Origin: Aquarana catesbeiana
Taxonomy: Eukaryota; Chordata; Amphibia; Anura; Ranidae
Assembly (NCBI RefSeq): GCF_042186555.1
Contig: NC_133330.1
Location: forward strand, 164,437,907-164,501,906
Length of the DNA: 64,000 nt
Direction: 5' to 3'
Both the position numbers and the translations under genes were made by a program. The notes below the pieces were generated by a model, which saw only the letters and a program-made list of their open reading frames with translations, searched no databases and was not told the DNA's origin. Shown here one piece after another: positions 23,213 through 33,885 of this stretch (within the stretch, counting starts at the first letter, position 1; each line of letters opens with the position of its first letter).

Positions 23213-26200
23213 TTATTCGGTTACATCAGCATCAGGTGCTTGGTAGCTGGTGGTGATCCAAGACTGATTCATTTTTATGAAGGTCAGTCGATCGACCGAG
23301 TCGGTGGACAGACGCACCCTGTGATCGGTTACAAAACCTTCAGCAGCACTGAATGTGCGTTCCGAAAGAACGCTGGATGCAGGACAGGCCAGTAGCTCAG
23401 TTGCATACTGTGCAAGCTCTGGCCAGTGATCCATCCTCAAGACCCAGTAACCCAGAGGATTTTCGGTGGGAAAGGTGTCCAAGTCAGATCTTGCCCCTAG
23501 GCATTCCTGCACCATGTAAAACAGGCGCTGGCGATGGTTGCTGGAACCGATCATACCTTGGGGCTGCGGACCAAAAAATTGTCTGAAGGCATCAGTCAGA
23601 CGGCCACCTTCTCCACCGCTCCTTCTTTGACTGACCGAAGCCTCAGCAACACGTTGTCCAGAAACAGGAGTTTGTAACCTCCCAGTCTCTGGGAACCCTT
23701 TGCACAGACCTTTCTGCAAGGCCTCCCGAAGATGTTTCATCCTCTGCTCCCTCTGCGATGGCAAGATAAGGTCCGCAACCTTACCCTTGTAACGTGGATC
23801 AAGGAGGGTTGCCAGTCAGTATTGGTCCTTCTCCTTGATACCACGAATACGAGGATCCTTACGCAGGCTTTGCAGCATCAGGGAGGCCATGCAGCGTAGG
23901 TTTGCTGAGGCATTCGGTCCGGAGTCCTCTGGGTCACTATGGACGACATGGTCCGCAGCCACCTCCTCCCAGCCACGTACAAGTCCATGTGTTTCTTGGG
24001 ACTGATCCCTTAAAGACTGCTGCTGATGCTGCGTGCCAGGCTCCACCTCCATACTGACACAATCCTCCTCCTCCTCATCCTCGTCCTCTTCCTGTGTGAT
24101 CGGTGGGCACACAGGAACACTGTCTGGATAAAGGGGGCCTTGAGAGCTAAGGAAGTCCTCTTCTTCCTGCCTCTGTTCAGCCTCTAGTGCCCTGTCCATT
24201 ATTCCATGCAGTGTTTGCTCCAACAGGTGGACAAGGGGGACAGTGTCACTGATGCATGCACTGTCACTGCTCACCATCCTCGTGGCCTCCTCAAATGGTG
24301 ACAGGACAGTGCATGCATCCCTGATCATGGCCCACTGGCATGGGGAAAAAAAAAACAGGCTCCCCTGACCCTGTCCTGGTGCCATAGTCGCACAGGTACT
24401 CATTGATGGCCCTCTGCTGCGTGTGCAGCCGCTGCAGCATGGCCAATGTTGAGTTCCACCTGGTGGGCATGTCACAGATTAGGCGGTTCTTGGGCAGGTT
24501 AAACTCCTTTTGGAGGTCTGCCAGCCGAGCACTGGCATTATATGACCGGCAGAAATGCACACAGACTTTCCTGGCCTGCCTCAGGACATCCTGTAAGCCC
24601 GGGTACCTGCCCAAGAACCGCTGCACCACCAAGTTAAGGACATGAGCCAAACAGGGCACATGGGTCATTTGTCCCTGTCGGAGGGCAGAGAGGAGGTTGG
24701 TGCCATTGTCGCAAACCACCATTCCTGCCTTAAGTTGGCATGGCGTCAACCACCTCTGAACCTGCCCCTGCAGAGCTGACAGAACCTCTGCCGCAGTGTG
24801 GCTCCTGTCCCCCAAGCACACCAGCTCAAGCACCGCATGGCATCTTTTGGCCTGCATACTTGCATAGCCCCTTGAACGGCTACGGAGCACCGCTGGTTCC
24901 GAGGACAAAGCACAGGAAGAGGTCATGGAGGAAGAAGAAGAGGAGGGGGTGGAGGAGAGAGGTGTGTCACAATCATTAGTAGTGGCATTTTGGAGGCGTG
25001 GTGGCGGAACAACCTCCAACACTACTGCACCTTGTCCTGCATCCTTCCCAGCTGCCAGCAGAGTCACCCAATGCGCTGTGAAACTTAGGTAACGTCCCTG
25101 TCCATGCCTGCTGGACCATGAGTCACCGGTAATATGCACCTTACCGCTGACCGCCCTGTCCAGCGAGGCCAAGACATTGCCTTCCACATGCCGGTAGAGA
25201 GCCGGAATCGCCTTCTGTGAGAAAAAGTGGCATTTGGGTACCTGCCACTGAGGAACCGCACATTCCACAAACTCACGGAAGGGGACAGAGTCTACCAACT
25301 GAAAAGGCAGCACTTGAAGTGCTAGCAATTTTGCCAAGCTAGCATTCAACCGCTGGGCATGTGGATGGCTGGGAGCAAACTTCTTTTGGCGGTGCAGCAG
25401 CTGGGGCAGGAAAATTTGCCTGGTACAATCTGACGTTGGTGTAACGAAAGCAGATTGCCCACAAGTACTTGGCTGTGACACACCTAATTCTACACCTTCA
25501 TTCCTCTCAGTGCAGGTCCCAGAGAGGACTGAAGGTATAGTGGGGTTGGAGATCTCAGCTGATGAGGAGCAAGGAGAGGTCCTCTTTGTTCTTTGGTGTG
25601 GGTCTTTTAAATACACTTGCAAACTAACTGCATGGCAGGTCAACATATGTCTGGTCAAGCATGTGGTGCCCAAGCGGGAGATGTTTTGGCCACGCGAGAT
25701 ACGCTTGAGACATATGTTTCAAATAGCAGCGGTGCGATCTAATGCACTCGTCTCAAAAAAGTCCCACACCAAAGAACTTTTTGAATAACGCACAGAGACT
25801 GCAGCGCCCTGCACATGCGGAGCTTTGGGGTGTGATGCAGTCAGTGTGCTGCCCTTAGGCTGGCCCCTGGAGGGCATCCTGCCTCGTTGGTGATGTGCCG
25901 CCTCCTCCTCTCTCCTATGAGGCACCCACGTTGAGTCAGTGACCTCATCATTCCCTCCCTCCTCATCACTGGAGCAAACCTGGCATTATGCTGCAGCAGG
26001 GGGAGCATGACTACCAGATTGCTGTCCTTCTTGGGCACCCCCTCTGTCCGTGCTCACGTTACTGCCTTCATCTAGCTCAGTATCATCATCAGAGCCTTCC
26101 AAACGCTGGGCATCCTCCTGGAGCATGTACCCAACACTGTGGTCAAACAGTTCGAGGGACTCCTCAGGAGGACATGGTGGGGCTAGGGAAGGAGTCACTG

Positions 26201-26434
26201 ATGACAATGAGCCGAGGGAAGAGGCCGCTGTTTTGCCAAAGTACCCTGAGCATGGGTGAGAGAGGATGAGGTGGATGAGGACGGCTTGGTCATCCACTCG
26301 ACCAAGTCTTCAGCATGTTGCGGCTCAACATGGCCAGCTGCCGAAAAAAAGGCCAAGCGTGTCCCACGGCCACGTGCTTGCCCTCTTTTATTGGCTTGTG
26401 ACTGTCTGCCTCTCCTTGTTGGCCTTCCAGACAT
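23213..26434 (-). pseudogene. hAT transposase, copy B
   Basis: Starts ATGTCTGGAAGGCCAACAAG (26434). A deletion of about 57 bases near 26385 removes the Gly/Arg/Ser repeat present in copies A1 and A2. It encodes the BED finger (VWDFFETSA, CNICLKRISRG, about 25640-25790). The RNase H-like core follows, with HITGDSWSS (about 25115-25140), VVCDNGTNLLSAL (about 24690-24730), a CLAHVLNLVV block and MPTRWNSTL. The C-terminal dimerization block SVLSERTFSAAEGF is near 23340-23385. Several frameshifts (about 26200, 26000, 25700, 24330, 23800) break it. A single open stretch of 460 codons (25673-24291) carries most of the catalytic core and shows that the TAG at 11602 in copy A2 replaces a Gln. Confidence 0.92.
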
Positions 26435-26461
26435 ACTACTGGCCTGTAGCTGCACTAAGTT

Positions 26462-26465
26462 GGCA

Positions 26466-26499
<34 letters not shown>
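26462..26499. repeat. AT microsatellite in hAT copy B leader
   Basis: Occupies the position where PLE-A and Tc1-1 landed in copy A, between the minisatellite leader and the transposase start. Confidence 0.85.
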
Positions 26500-26502
<3 letters not shown>

Positions 26503-26529
26503 TGATACTGCAGCTAGCAAAATCAACTG

Positions 26530-28560
26530 CCTGCCTGTAGTATGAGAACACCACCAACCTTCTACAGGTAGCTTTAGCTGAACACCGTGCAGAGCTCGTA
26601 AAAAACTAACTTGTAGCTTATTTAGCTGCCTGCGGTAGTGATAGGATCAGGAAAACACCACCAACCTTCTACAGGTAGCTTTAGCTGAACACTGTGCAGA
26701 GGTCTCACTACACTAACTTGTAGTTTTAGCTGAACACTGTGAGCAGGACGCACTACACTAACTTGTAGCTTTAGCTGAACACTATGCAGAGGTCTCACTA
26801 CACTAACTTGTAGTTTTAGCTGAACACTGTGCAGAGGTCGCACTACATTAACTTGTAGTTTTAGCTGAACACTGTGAGCAGGACGCACTACACTAACTTG
26901 TAGCTTTAGCTGAACACTGTGCAGAGGTCTCACTACACTAACACGTAGTTTTAGCTGAACACTGTGAGCAGGACACACTACAGTAACTTGTAGCTTTAGC
27001 TGAACACTGTGCAGAGGTCTCACTACACTAACTTGTAGTTTTAGCTGAACACTGTGCAGAGGTCGCACTACACTAACTTGTAGTTTTAGCTGAACACTGT
27101 GAGCAGGACGCAGTACACTAACTTGTAGCTTTAGCTGAACACTGTGCAGAGGTCTCACTACACTAACTTGTAGCTTTAGCTGAATACTGTGCAGAGGTCT
27201 CACTACATTAACTTGTAGTTTTAGCTGAACACTGTGAGCAGGACGCACTACACTAACTTGTAGCTTTAGCTGAACACTGTGCAGAGGTCTCACTACACTA
27301 ACTTGTAGTTTTAGCTGAACACTGTGAGCAGGACACACTACACTAACTTGTAGCTTTAGCTGAACACGGTGCAGAGGTCTCACTACACTAACTTGTAGTT
27401 TTAGCTGAACACTGTGAGCAGGACGCACTACACTAACTTGTAGCTTTAGCCGAACACTGTGCAGAGGTCTCACTACACTAACTTGTAGTTTTAGCTGAAC
27501 ACTGTGAGGAGGACGCACTACACTAACTTGTAGCTTTAGCTGAACACTGTGCAGAGGTCTCACTACACTAACTTGTAGCTTTAGCTGAACACTGTGCAGA
27601 GGTCTAACTACACTAACTTGTAGTTTTAGCTGAACACTGTGCAGAGGTCGCACTACACTAACTTGTAGTTTTAGCTGAACACTGTAAGCAGGACGCACTA
27701 CACTAACTTGTAGCTTTAGCTGAACACTGTGCAGAGGTCTCACTACACTAACTTGTAGTTTTAGCTGAACACTGTGAGCAGGACACACTACACTAACTTG
27801 TAGCTTTAGCTGAACACGGTGCAGAGGTCTCACTACACTAACTTGTAGTTTTAGCTGAACACTATGAGCAGGACGCACTACACTAACTTGTAGCTTTAGC
27901 CGAACACTGTGCAGAGGTCTCACTACACTAACTTGTAGTTTTAGCTGAACACTGTGAGGAGGACGCACTACACTAACTTGTAGCTTTAGCTGAACACTGT
28001 GCAGAGGTCTCACTACACTAACTTGTAGCTTTAGCTGAACACTGTGAAGAGGTCTAACTACACTAACTTGTAGTTTTAGCTGAACACTGTGCAGAGGTCG
28101 CACTACACTAACTTGTAGTTTTAGCTGAACACTGTAAGCAGGACGCACTACACTAACTTGTAGCTTTAGCTGAACACTGTGCAGAGGTCTCACTACACTA
28201 ACTTGTAGTTTTAGCTGAACACTGTGAGCAGGACGCACTACACTAACTTGTAGCTTTAGCTGAACACTGTGCAGAGGTCTCACTACACTAACTTGTAGTT
28301 TTAGCTGAACACTGTGAGGAGGACGCACTACACTAACTTGTAGCTTTAGCTGAACACTGTGCAAAGGTCGCACTAAACTAACTTGTAGCTTTAGCTGAAC
28401 ACTGTGAGGAGGACGTACTACCCTAACTTGTAGCTTTAGCTGAACACTGTGCACTACACTAACTTGTAGTTTTAGCTGAACACTGTGCAGAGGTCACACT
28501 AAACTAACTTGTAGCTTTAACTGAACACTGTGAGGAGGACGCACTACACTAACTGTAAAT
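26530..28560 (-). repeat. 45-bp minisatellite in the hAT copy B leader
   Basis: About 45 tandem copies of a 45-base unit (minus strand: CACAGTGTTCAGCTAAAGCT, then ACAAGTTAGTGTAGTG and a variable CGACCTCTG or CGTCCTGCT end). The two unit types often alternate, and a higher-order period of about 450 bases is visible: the same CGAACACTG variant occurs at 27451 and 27901. Because 45 is a multiple of 3 and the unit has no stop in one frame, a spurious 610-codon frame runs through it. Confidence 0.9.
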
Positions 28561-28701
28561 AGTCTAGCTGCCTGACTGTGGTACTAATAGGATCAAAAGA
28601 ACACCAAAAATTTGCTTCAGGTAGCTGTAAATACTGTAACAAGACAAGCCTGCCTGTCAGTAGGAAGATAACAGGAACGGATCTAGCTAAACTGAATACA
28701 G

Positions 28702-28730
28702 TGTATATATATATATATATATATATATAT
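28702..28730. repeat. AT microsatellite
   Basis: A short AT run, followed at 28831-28850 by a CT run, in the 5' leader of hAT copy B. Confidence 0.85.
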
Positions 28731-28888
28731 GCAACACCTGGGATGCATATATATACACAATACACTATAAGTGCAGCTAACTCACTGACTGTCCTGCCTA
28801 ATCTAGCTAACTCAAATGAAATTACACTGTCTCTCTCTCTCTCTATCTAAGCACGCCAGAACACACTACACAGGGCCGCCGTGTAGTC

Positions 28889-29045
28889 GGCCTTATATAG
28901 TGTGGGGCGTGTTCTAAACCCCCTGAGCCATAATTGGCCAAAGCCACCCTGGCTTTGGCCAATTACAGCTCTCTCTACCGACGGCGCTGTGATTGGCCAA
29001 GCATGCGGGGTCATAGTGCATGCTTGGCCAATCATCAGCCAGCAA
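28889..29045 (-). promoter_or_regulatory. Promoter-like region of hAT copy B: TATA box and paired CCAAT palindromes
   Basis: On the minus strand CTATATAAGG lies at 28900-28891. Upstream are CCAAT boxes at 28937-28933 and 28996-28992, and opposite-strand boxes at 28959-28963 and 29038-29042. Each pair forms a hairpin: TTGGCCAAAGCCA/TGGCTTTGGCCAA (28934-28962) and TTGGCCAAGCATGC/GCATGCTTGGCCAA (28993-29041). The spacing suits a TATA/NF-Y promoter for a transcript through the leader into the transposase. The hairpins could equally be transposase-binding sites. Confidence 0.5.
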
Positions 29046-29194
29046 TGCACTGCGATGCCGCAGTGAATTATGGGCCGTGACGCGCCACACGAATTTGGTG
29101 CGAACGGCCCATATCGTTTGCAATTCGGCGAAGGACCGAACAGGCAATGTTCGAGTCAAACATGGGTTTGACTCGAACGCGAAGCTTATCCCTA

Positions 29195-29482
29195 TTATTC
29201 ACCTTCCACACATATTTCTGATCTCATACACAAGTACACCCCAAGCTGAAATAAATATTAAAAGCGGTTTAATTAAGTTTTCCTTGTCGACTAGCTAAAT
29301 TGAATGCTGGGGATCTTTTGTAATAAATATATTGTTTCACCTATCTACACATTTCCCTTGCTAGTTATAAATTGGTTAGAGCAGTTGCCATTTTTTGCTT
29401 TATACCTTTTTCACTCAAAACCTTACCCTATCCTCTGGTGTTCTTTTTCACGTTCTATCATGGTTTCCTTTACCTATTACAG
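29195..29482. other. Unassigned non-coding stretch
   Basis: AT-rich DNA between the hAT terminus and a MITE. No gene or repeat was recognised. Confidence 0.4.
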
Positions 29483-30041
29483 TTAAAGTGATTGTAAATT
29501 CTTGTTTTTTTTTTCTATAAAAATAACAAACATGTTAAACTTAGCTGCTCTGTTGTAGTGGATTTGCACAGAGCAGCTCAGATCCTCCTTTTCTCGGGTC
29601 CCCCTTTGGCTCTCATGGCCCCTCCCTCCTGTTGCGTGCCCCCACAGCAAGCAGCTTGCTATGGGGGCACCAGAGCGGAGTCATAGCTCCCTGTGTCCAT
29701 TCAGACATGGAGTTGCAGCCCGGCCCCGACCCCTCTCTCTCCTGATTGACTGACTGACTTTGACTGACAGCAGCGGGAGCCAATGGTGCCACTGCTGTGT
29801 CTCAGCCAATCTGGAGGGAAAGCTTTGGACATCCGAGACACTCATGGACATCGCTGGACAGAGAGGGGGCTCAGGTAAGTATTAGGGGGCTGAGGGGGGC
29901 TGCTGCACACAGAAGGTTTTTTATCTTGATAAATTAATACAAAAGCCAAACCTGTGTACAGCAGTTGTACTACTATTATTTTTTGAGTGGGAACCATTCT
30001 AATTAAGGTAGAAAATACTTCTGACTTTACAACCACTTTAA
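29483..30041. mobile_element. TTAA-flanked MITE, family 1, inverted copy
   Basis: TTAAAGTGATTGTAAATTC at the left and TTTACAACCACTTTAA at the right. The interior matches 17593-18095 in reverse complement. An AAAGCCAAACCTGTGTACAG block near 29940 recurs at 35415 outside any MITE. Confidence 0.75.
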
Positions 30042-30519
30042 ACATTAAAAAAACAAATTTTATTTGCCTACCCTTCTTTATGCATACACTAACCTTGCTG
30101 TCCCCAAACTATGGATTGCAACATTGTCAAGGCCTGCTGGTTGCAGTAAAGGGCTTCCTCATTGTTTGCTGGTGGAAAGCCGCTATGCAGTAGGTACTGA
30201 GCACTGAAATGCAAAATGTAAAGGTAAGTATGGGTACCAAAAATGTGAGAGGCATTTTCTTTAAATACAAAAGTACAGTGCCTTGCAAAAGTAATCACCC
30301 CTTTGGCATTTTTTGTGTTTTGTTGCCTCACATCATAGAATTACCATGGATTGTTTGAGGATTTGCATCAATTAATTTACAGAACATGCCCACAATTTTG
30401 AATATTTTTTTTTATTATAAAGCTCACAAAATAACAGAAAAAGTCAATGTGCATAACTATTCACACCCCTAAAGTCAATACTTTGTAGAGCCACCTTTTG
30501 CGGCTATCACAGCTCCAAG

Positions 30520-31493
30520 TCACTTTAGATAAGTCTCTATGAGCTTGCCACATCTTACCACTGGGATTTTTGCCCATTTTTCCTTGCTAAACTGCTCCAG
30601 CTCTTTCCGGTTGGATGGTTTACGCTTGTGAACAGCAATCTTTAAGTCTGACCACAGATTTTCTATTGGATTGAGGTCTGGGCTTTGACTAGGCCATTCC
30701 AACACATTTACATGTTTCCCTTTAAACCATTCAAGTGTTTCTTTAGCAGTGTGTTTGGGGTCATTGTCCTGCTGGAAGGTGAACCTCCGTCCTAGCCAAA
30801 TCACACACAGAGTGGTACAGGTTTTGCTCAAGAATATCCCTGTATTTAGCACCATCCATCTTTCCCTCAACTCTGACCAGTTTACCAGTCCTGACTACTG
30901 AAAAACATCCCCGCAACATGATGCTGCCTCCACCATGTTTCACTGTGGGGATGGTGTTCTTTGGGTGATGTGATGTGTTGGGTTTGCGCCAGACATTTCC
31001 TTTGATGGCCAGAAACTTCAATTTTAGTCTCATCAGACAAGAGCACCTTCCTCCATACATTTTGGGAGTCTCCCACATGCCTTTTCGCAAACTCAAAACG
31101 TGCCATTTTGTTTTTTGCTGAAAGTAATGACTTTCTTCTGGCCACTCTGCCATAAAGCCAAACTCTATGGAGCGTACGGCTTATTGACGTCCTATGTACA
31201 GATACTCCAGTCTCTGCTGTGGAACTCTGCAGTTCCTCCAGGGTTACCTTAGGTCTCTGTGCTGCCTCTCTGATTAATGCCCTCCTTGCCCGGTCCGTGA
31301 GTTTTGGTGTGCTGCCGTCTCTTGGCAGGTTTGCTGTTGTGCCATGTTCTTTCCATTTGGTTATGGTAGATTTGATGGTGATCCTAGGGATCATCAAAGA
31401 CTTGGATTTTTTTTATAACCTAACCCTGACTTGTACTTCTCAACAACATTGTCCCTTACTTGTTTGGAGAGCTCCTTGGTCTTCATGGCAGTG
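30520..31493 (-). pseudogene. Tc1-2 transposase (DDE), frameshifted
   Basis: Begins with ATGAAGACCAAGGAGCTCTC near 31488; stops near 31400 interrupt the N-terminus. An open stretch (31397-30882) covers the helix-turn-helix region and LLSDETKIEV, retaining the first catalytic Asp. After a frameshift near 30880, a second stretch (30870-30520) carries FQQDNDPKHTAK and DLNPIENLW. All three catalytic acids are present, so inactivity comes from the N-terminal stops and the frameshift. Confidence 0.88.
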
Positions 31494-31838
31494 TTTGGTT
31501 AGTGGTGCCTCTTGCTTCGGTGTTGCAGCATCTGGGGCCTTTAAAAAGGTGTGTATATGTAATGACAGATCATGTGACACTTAGATTGCACACAGATGGA
31601 CATCATTTCACTAATTATGTGACTTCTGAAGCTAATTGGTTGCACCAGAGCTTTTTATGAACTTCATAACAACGGGGGTGAATACATACGCACATGCCAA
31701 TTATCAGTTTTTTATTTCTTAAAAATAGTTTAATGTATATATTTTTCTAATTTTACTTCGCCACCTTAGACTATTGTGTTTTGATCCATCACTTATAATT
31801 CAGATTTAAAAAACACTGAACTAAAGGCTATAATGTAA

Positions 31839-33457
31839 AAATCCTGCTAACTATATGGAGAAGAACCTTCTCCCTCTGTTGACGACCTTGAAAGCCAAGT
31901 GCGCCTCCTTGGCTAACCTTCCCCTTAATCTACTGGGATGGATTAACCTCCCTAAAATGGTGTTGCTACCTAAATTTAACTACCTCTTCTGAAACTGTCC
32001 TATATGGTTCCCGGTCTCATTGTTTAAGGAAATCGAGCAATGTGTGGGGTCCTTTCTCTGGCATGGCTGGGTCCCTCGACTGGCGCAATCTACCCTGTGG
32101 CTTCCAGCTCACCTGGGAGGATTGGCTCTGCCCAATTTCTACTACTGGGCTGCAATGCTGGTGACAGTCCAGTGGTGGTTCATGGGCTCAAAGTCAAATG
32201 CAGCCACCTGTTTGGAGGCAGTTAGCTTGGGCTCCCTGGCTGATTTACGGAATTTTGTATGTAGGGGCCTGAAGGCTTACACAAAGGTCCCTGGCCCAAC
32301 GAGGGCTACTTGGAGGGTGTGGGTGGCTGCTAGACAGAGGTTTGAGTGTCCCAACCAGTGGTCTCCGGCCCACCCACTCTTAGGTAATCCCAGTCTATCA
32401 CAGTTCCGCACCCTGCCGGATCAGCAGGGCTGGGCCAAGCATGGTATCATCATCCTGGGAGATGTTATGCCTCAGGGTGTCTTACTTCCGATGAATGACC
32501 TACTTCACAAATTCCAGTTACCCCAATGGATGTGGTTTCCATACCCACAGCTGCAACATGCCGTTAGAGCACAGTTTCCCCAACCGCCACTCCTTCAGGC
32601 CAACCCTATTGAGGAACTTGTATCCCCCGGAGACTTAGACAAGCTCTTATTAGCTTTATATGCTGCACTTCTGGGCAGAGTGACATACCATCACTGGACA
32701 GAGAGGACTGGGATGACTGTCTAGAACAGGGTCCCAGGTTGGTCATCTCCTCTAGGGATAAGCTTATTCAGGTAAAATTCCTGCGCAAAATCTGCTACAC
32801 TCCCCAGAAACTGCATCATATTTTTCCAGACTGGGATCCCTTATGCCCCAAGTGCAGGACACAGGTGGGGATGTTCTTCCATATGTTCTATGCATGCCCG
32901 ATTATAACATTGTTTTGGTCAAAGGTCTTCAGCGAAATAAATCTTCAGCTGCAGTTGTCCCTCCCAGTTAAACCCGAATTGGTGCTGTTGGGGATTCATG
33001 ATGATACGCAGCGTTCCCATCATTTAAAACTGTTGGTATCCTGTCTCCTGTTTTATGCAAAAAAGGAGATTCTCCTGAAATGGATCTCCCTCTCCCCCCT
33101 TCTTTTTCCTCCTAGGAAGCCTTAAAAGACACTGCCCTGCCCATTTACAGATTAACTTATATAAACAGGGGTTGTCAATGGAAATATGACAAAGTGTGGG
33201 CCCCATGGACCAATACCTAGAAGCTTTTGGAGGGAGGGGGTTATGTACTATCTATGAGTCTTCTTCCTCCTATTAAACCTGTTGCTCCTTGCGATTACTA
33301 TCTAGTATGTAATTAACTGCACTGACATATTACGGTTGTGTTCTTTCCCTGCTTCCTGTATGAAATGCAAGCATTTTGTATTGTTTTGTTCTAAGTCAAT
33401 CTGTATGCTTTGACTTGCCCGTCTTGACAACAATAAAGCACCTTTGATTGTTAAAAA
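31839..33457 (+). mobile_element. 5'-truncated L1 insertion with target duplication
   Basis: Flanked by AAAGGCTATAATGTAA (31823-31838) and AAAGGCTTTAATGTAA (33458-33473), a 16-base target duplication with one mismatch. It ends with AATAAAGCACC and a short A tail, as expected for target-primed reverse transcription. It carries only the ORF2 3' part and 3' UTR. Confidence 0.88.
31861..33125 (+). pseudogene. L1-type ORF2 C-terminal region
   Basis: One open stretch (32020-32724) encodes FLWHGWVPRLAQSTLWLPAH, then GGLALPNFYYWAAML. A second, frame-shifted stretch (32739-33125) has a RKICYTPQKLHHIFPDWDP block, then CPKC and GMFFHMFYACPII. The Cys-His spacing (CPKCR...H...C) and FWxxV ending are typical of the L1 ORF2p C-terminus. 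It is the same family type as 53889-55165. No reverse-transcriptase core is included. Confidence 0.85.
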
Positions 33458-33654
33458 AAAGGCTTTAATGTAACAAAAAGCCAAGGGGGGTGAATACTTT
33501 TGCAAGGCACTGTACATTAAGTTTTGATGCCATGATAACAATGTTCAACTGGAACTATTGTCTACAATGAATTTTTGATGCTACTAAACTATACTTTAAT
33601 CTTTCTTATTATTATTCCAATGGAAATTATTCTTGTTTCACTGTTTTCTTACAG

Positions 33655-33776
33655 GAAAAACACCTATTAATATGATGACGATGATAAAACCTCAGCAGTC
33701 AAAAACCCTTTCTCTAATTCGCACAGTATTTGCCATGAAAATGATCAAGCAAGAACTTTTTCCAAATGTATTCTGA
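33655..33776 (+). CDS. Candidate host-gene terminal exon with stop codon
   Basis: Preceded by a strong acceptor (TTGTTTCACTGTTTTCTTACAG). Only one frame is open: two bases complete a Gly codon left by the exon at 19747-19847, then KTPINMMTMIKPQQSKTLSL, then IRTVFAMKMIKQELFPNVF and TGA at 33774-33776. The other two frames stop within 20 bases. Joined protein: KKKMR-AVINRNQ...ASRLLYD-G-KTPINMM...PNVF-stop. Both junctions agree in phase. The intron would be 13.8 kb and contain hAT copy B and much of Tc1-2. The gene is not recognised. Confidence 0.6.
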
Positions 33777-33885
33777 TATTTTAAATATACTGTGTGTGTG
33801 TATATATAAAACCAACCCAAGCAAAAAATGTATTTTTTTATTCAATCCTATTTTATTTTGAACATACTGTAGCTTCTTGATAATT
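33777..33885 (+). other. Presumed 3' UTR of the host gene
   Basis: AT-rich sequence after the stop codon, with a GT/AT microsatellite at 33790-33808. It is interrupted at 33886 by Tc1-3. Polyadenylation site not located with confidence; the AATAAA at 36145 is a candidate past the transposon. Confidence 0.35.

Larger units (their letters stand above)
21977..29194 (-). mobile_element. hAT copy B, nearly complete
   Basis: Minus-strand relative of copy A. From 29194 downward: TAGGGATAAGC terminus, promoter-like region, minisatellite leader (28560-26530), AT run, transposase (26434-23213), palindrome series (23065-22735), and a 3' region matching 13504-15025. Its 3' terminus is missing: homology ends near 21977 against an older MITE. 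It shows the pre-insertion state of copy A, with no PLE or Tc1 in the AT run. Confidence 0.85.
30274..33512 (-). mobile_element. Tc1-2, Tc1/mariner element split by an L1 3' end
   Basis: ACAGTGCCTTGCAAAAGTAA at the left and TACTTTTGCAAGGCACTGT at the right are the inverted ends, with TA flanks. The transposase lies on the minus strand at 30520-31493. The right third is occupied by an L1 insertion (31839-33457), so the element without it would be about 1.6 kb, normal for Tc1. Confidence 0.9.

Noticed and set aside
26622..28454. A 610-codon open frame of repeating SVVRPLHSVQLKLQV-like units
   Set aside because: It is the translation of a 45-base minisatellite lacking stops in one frame; no start context, and the array is a non-coding transposon leader.
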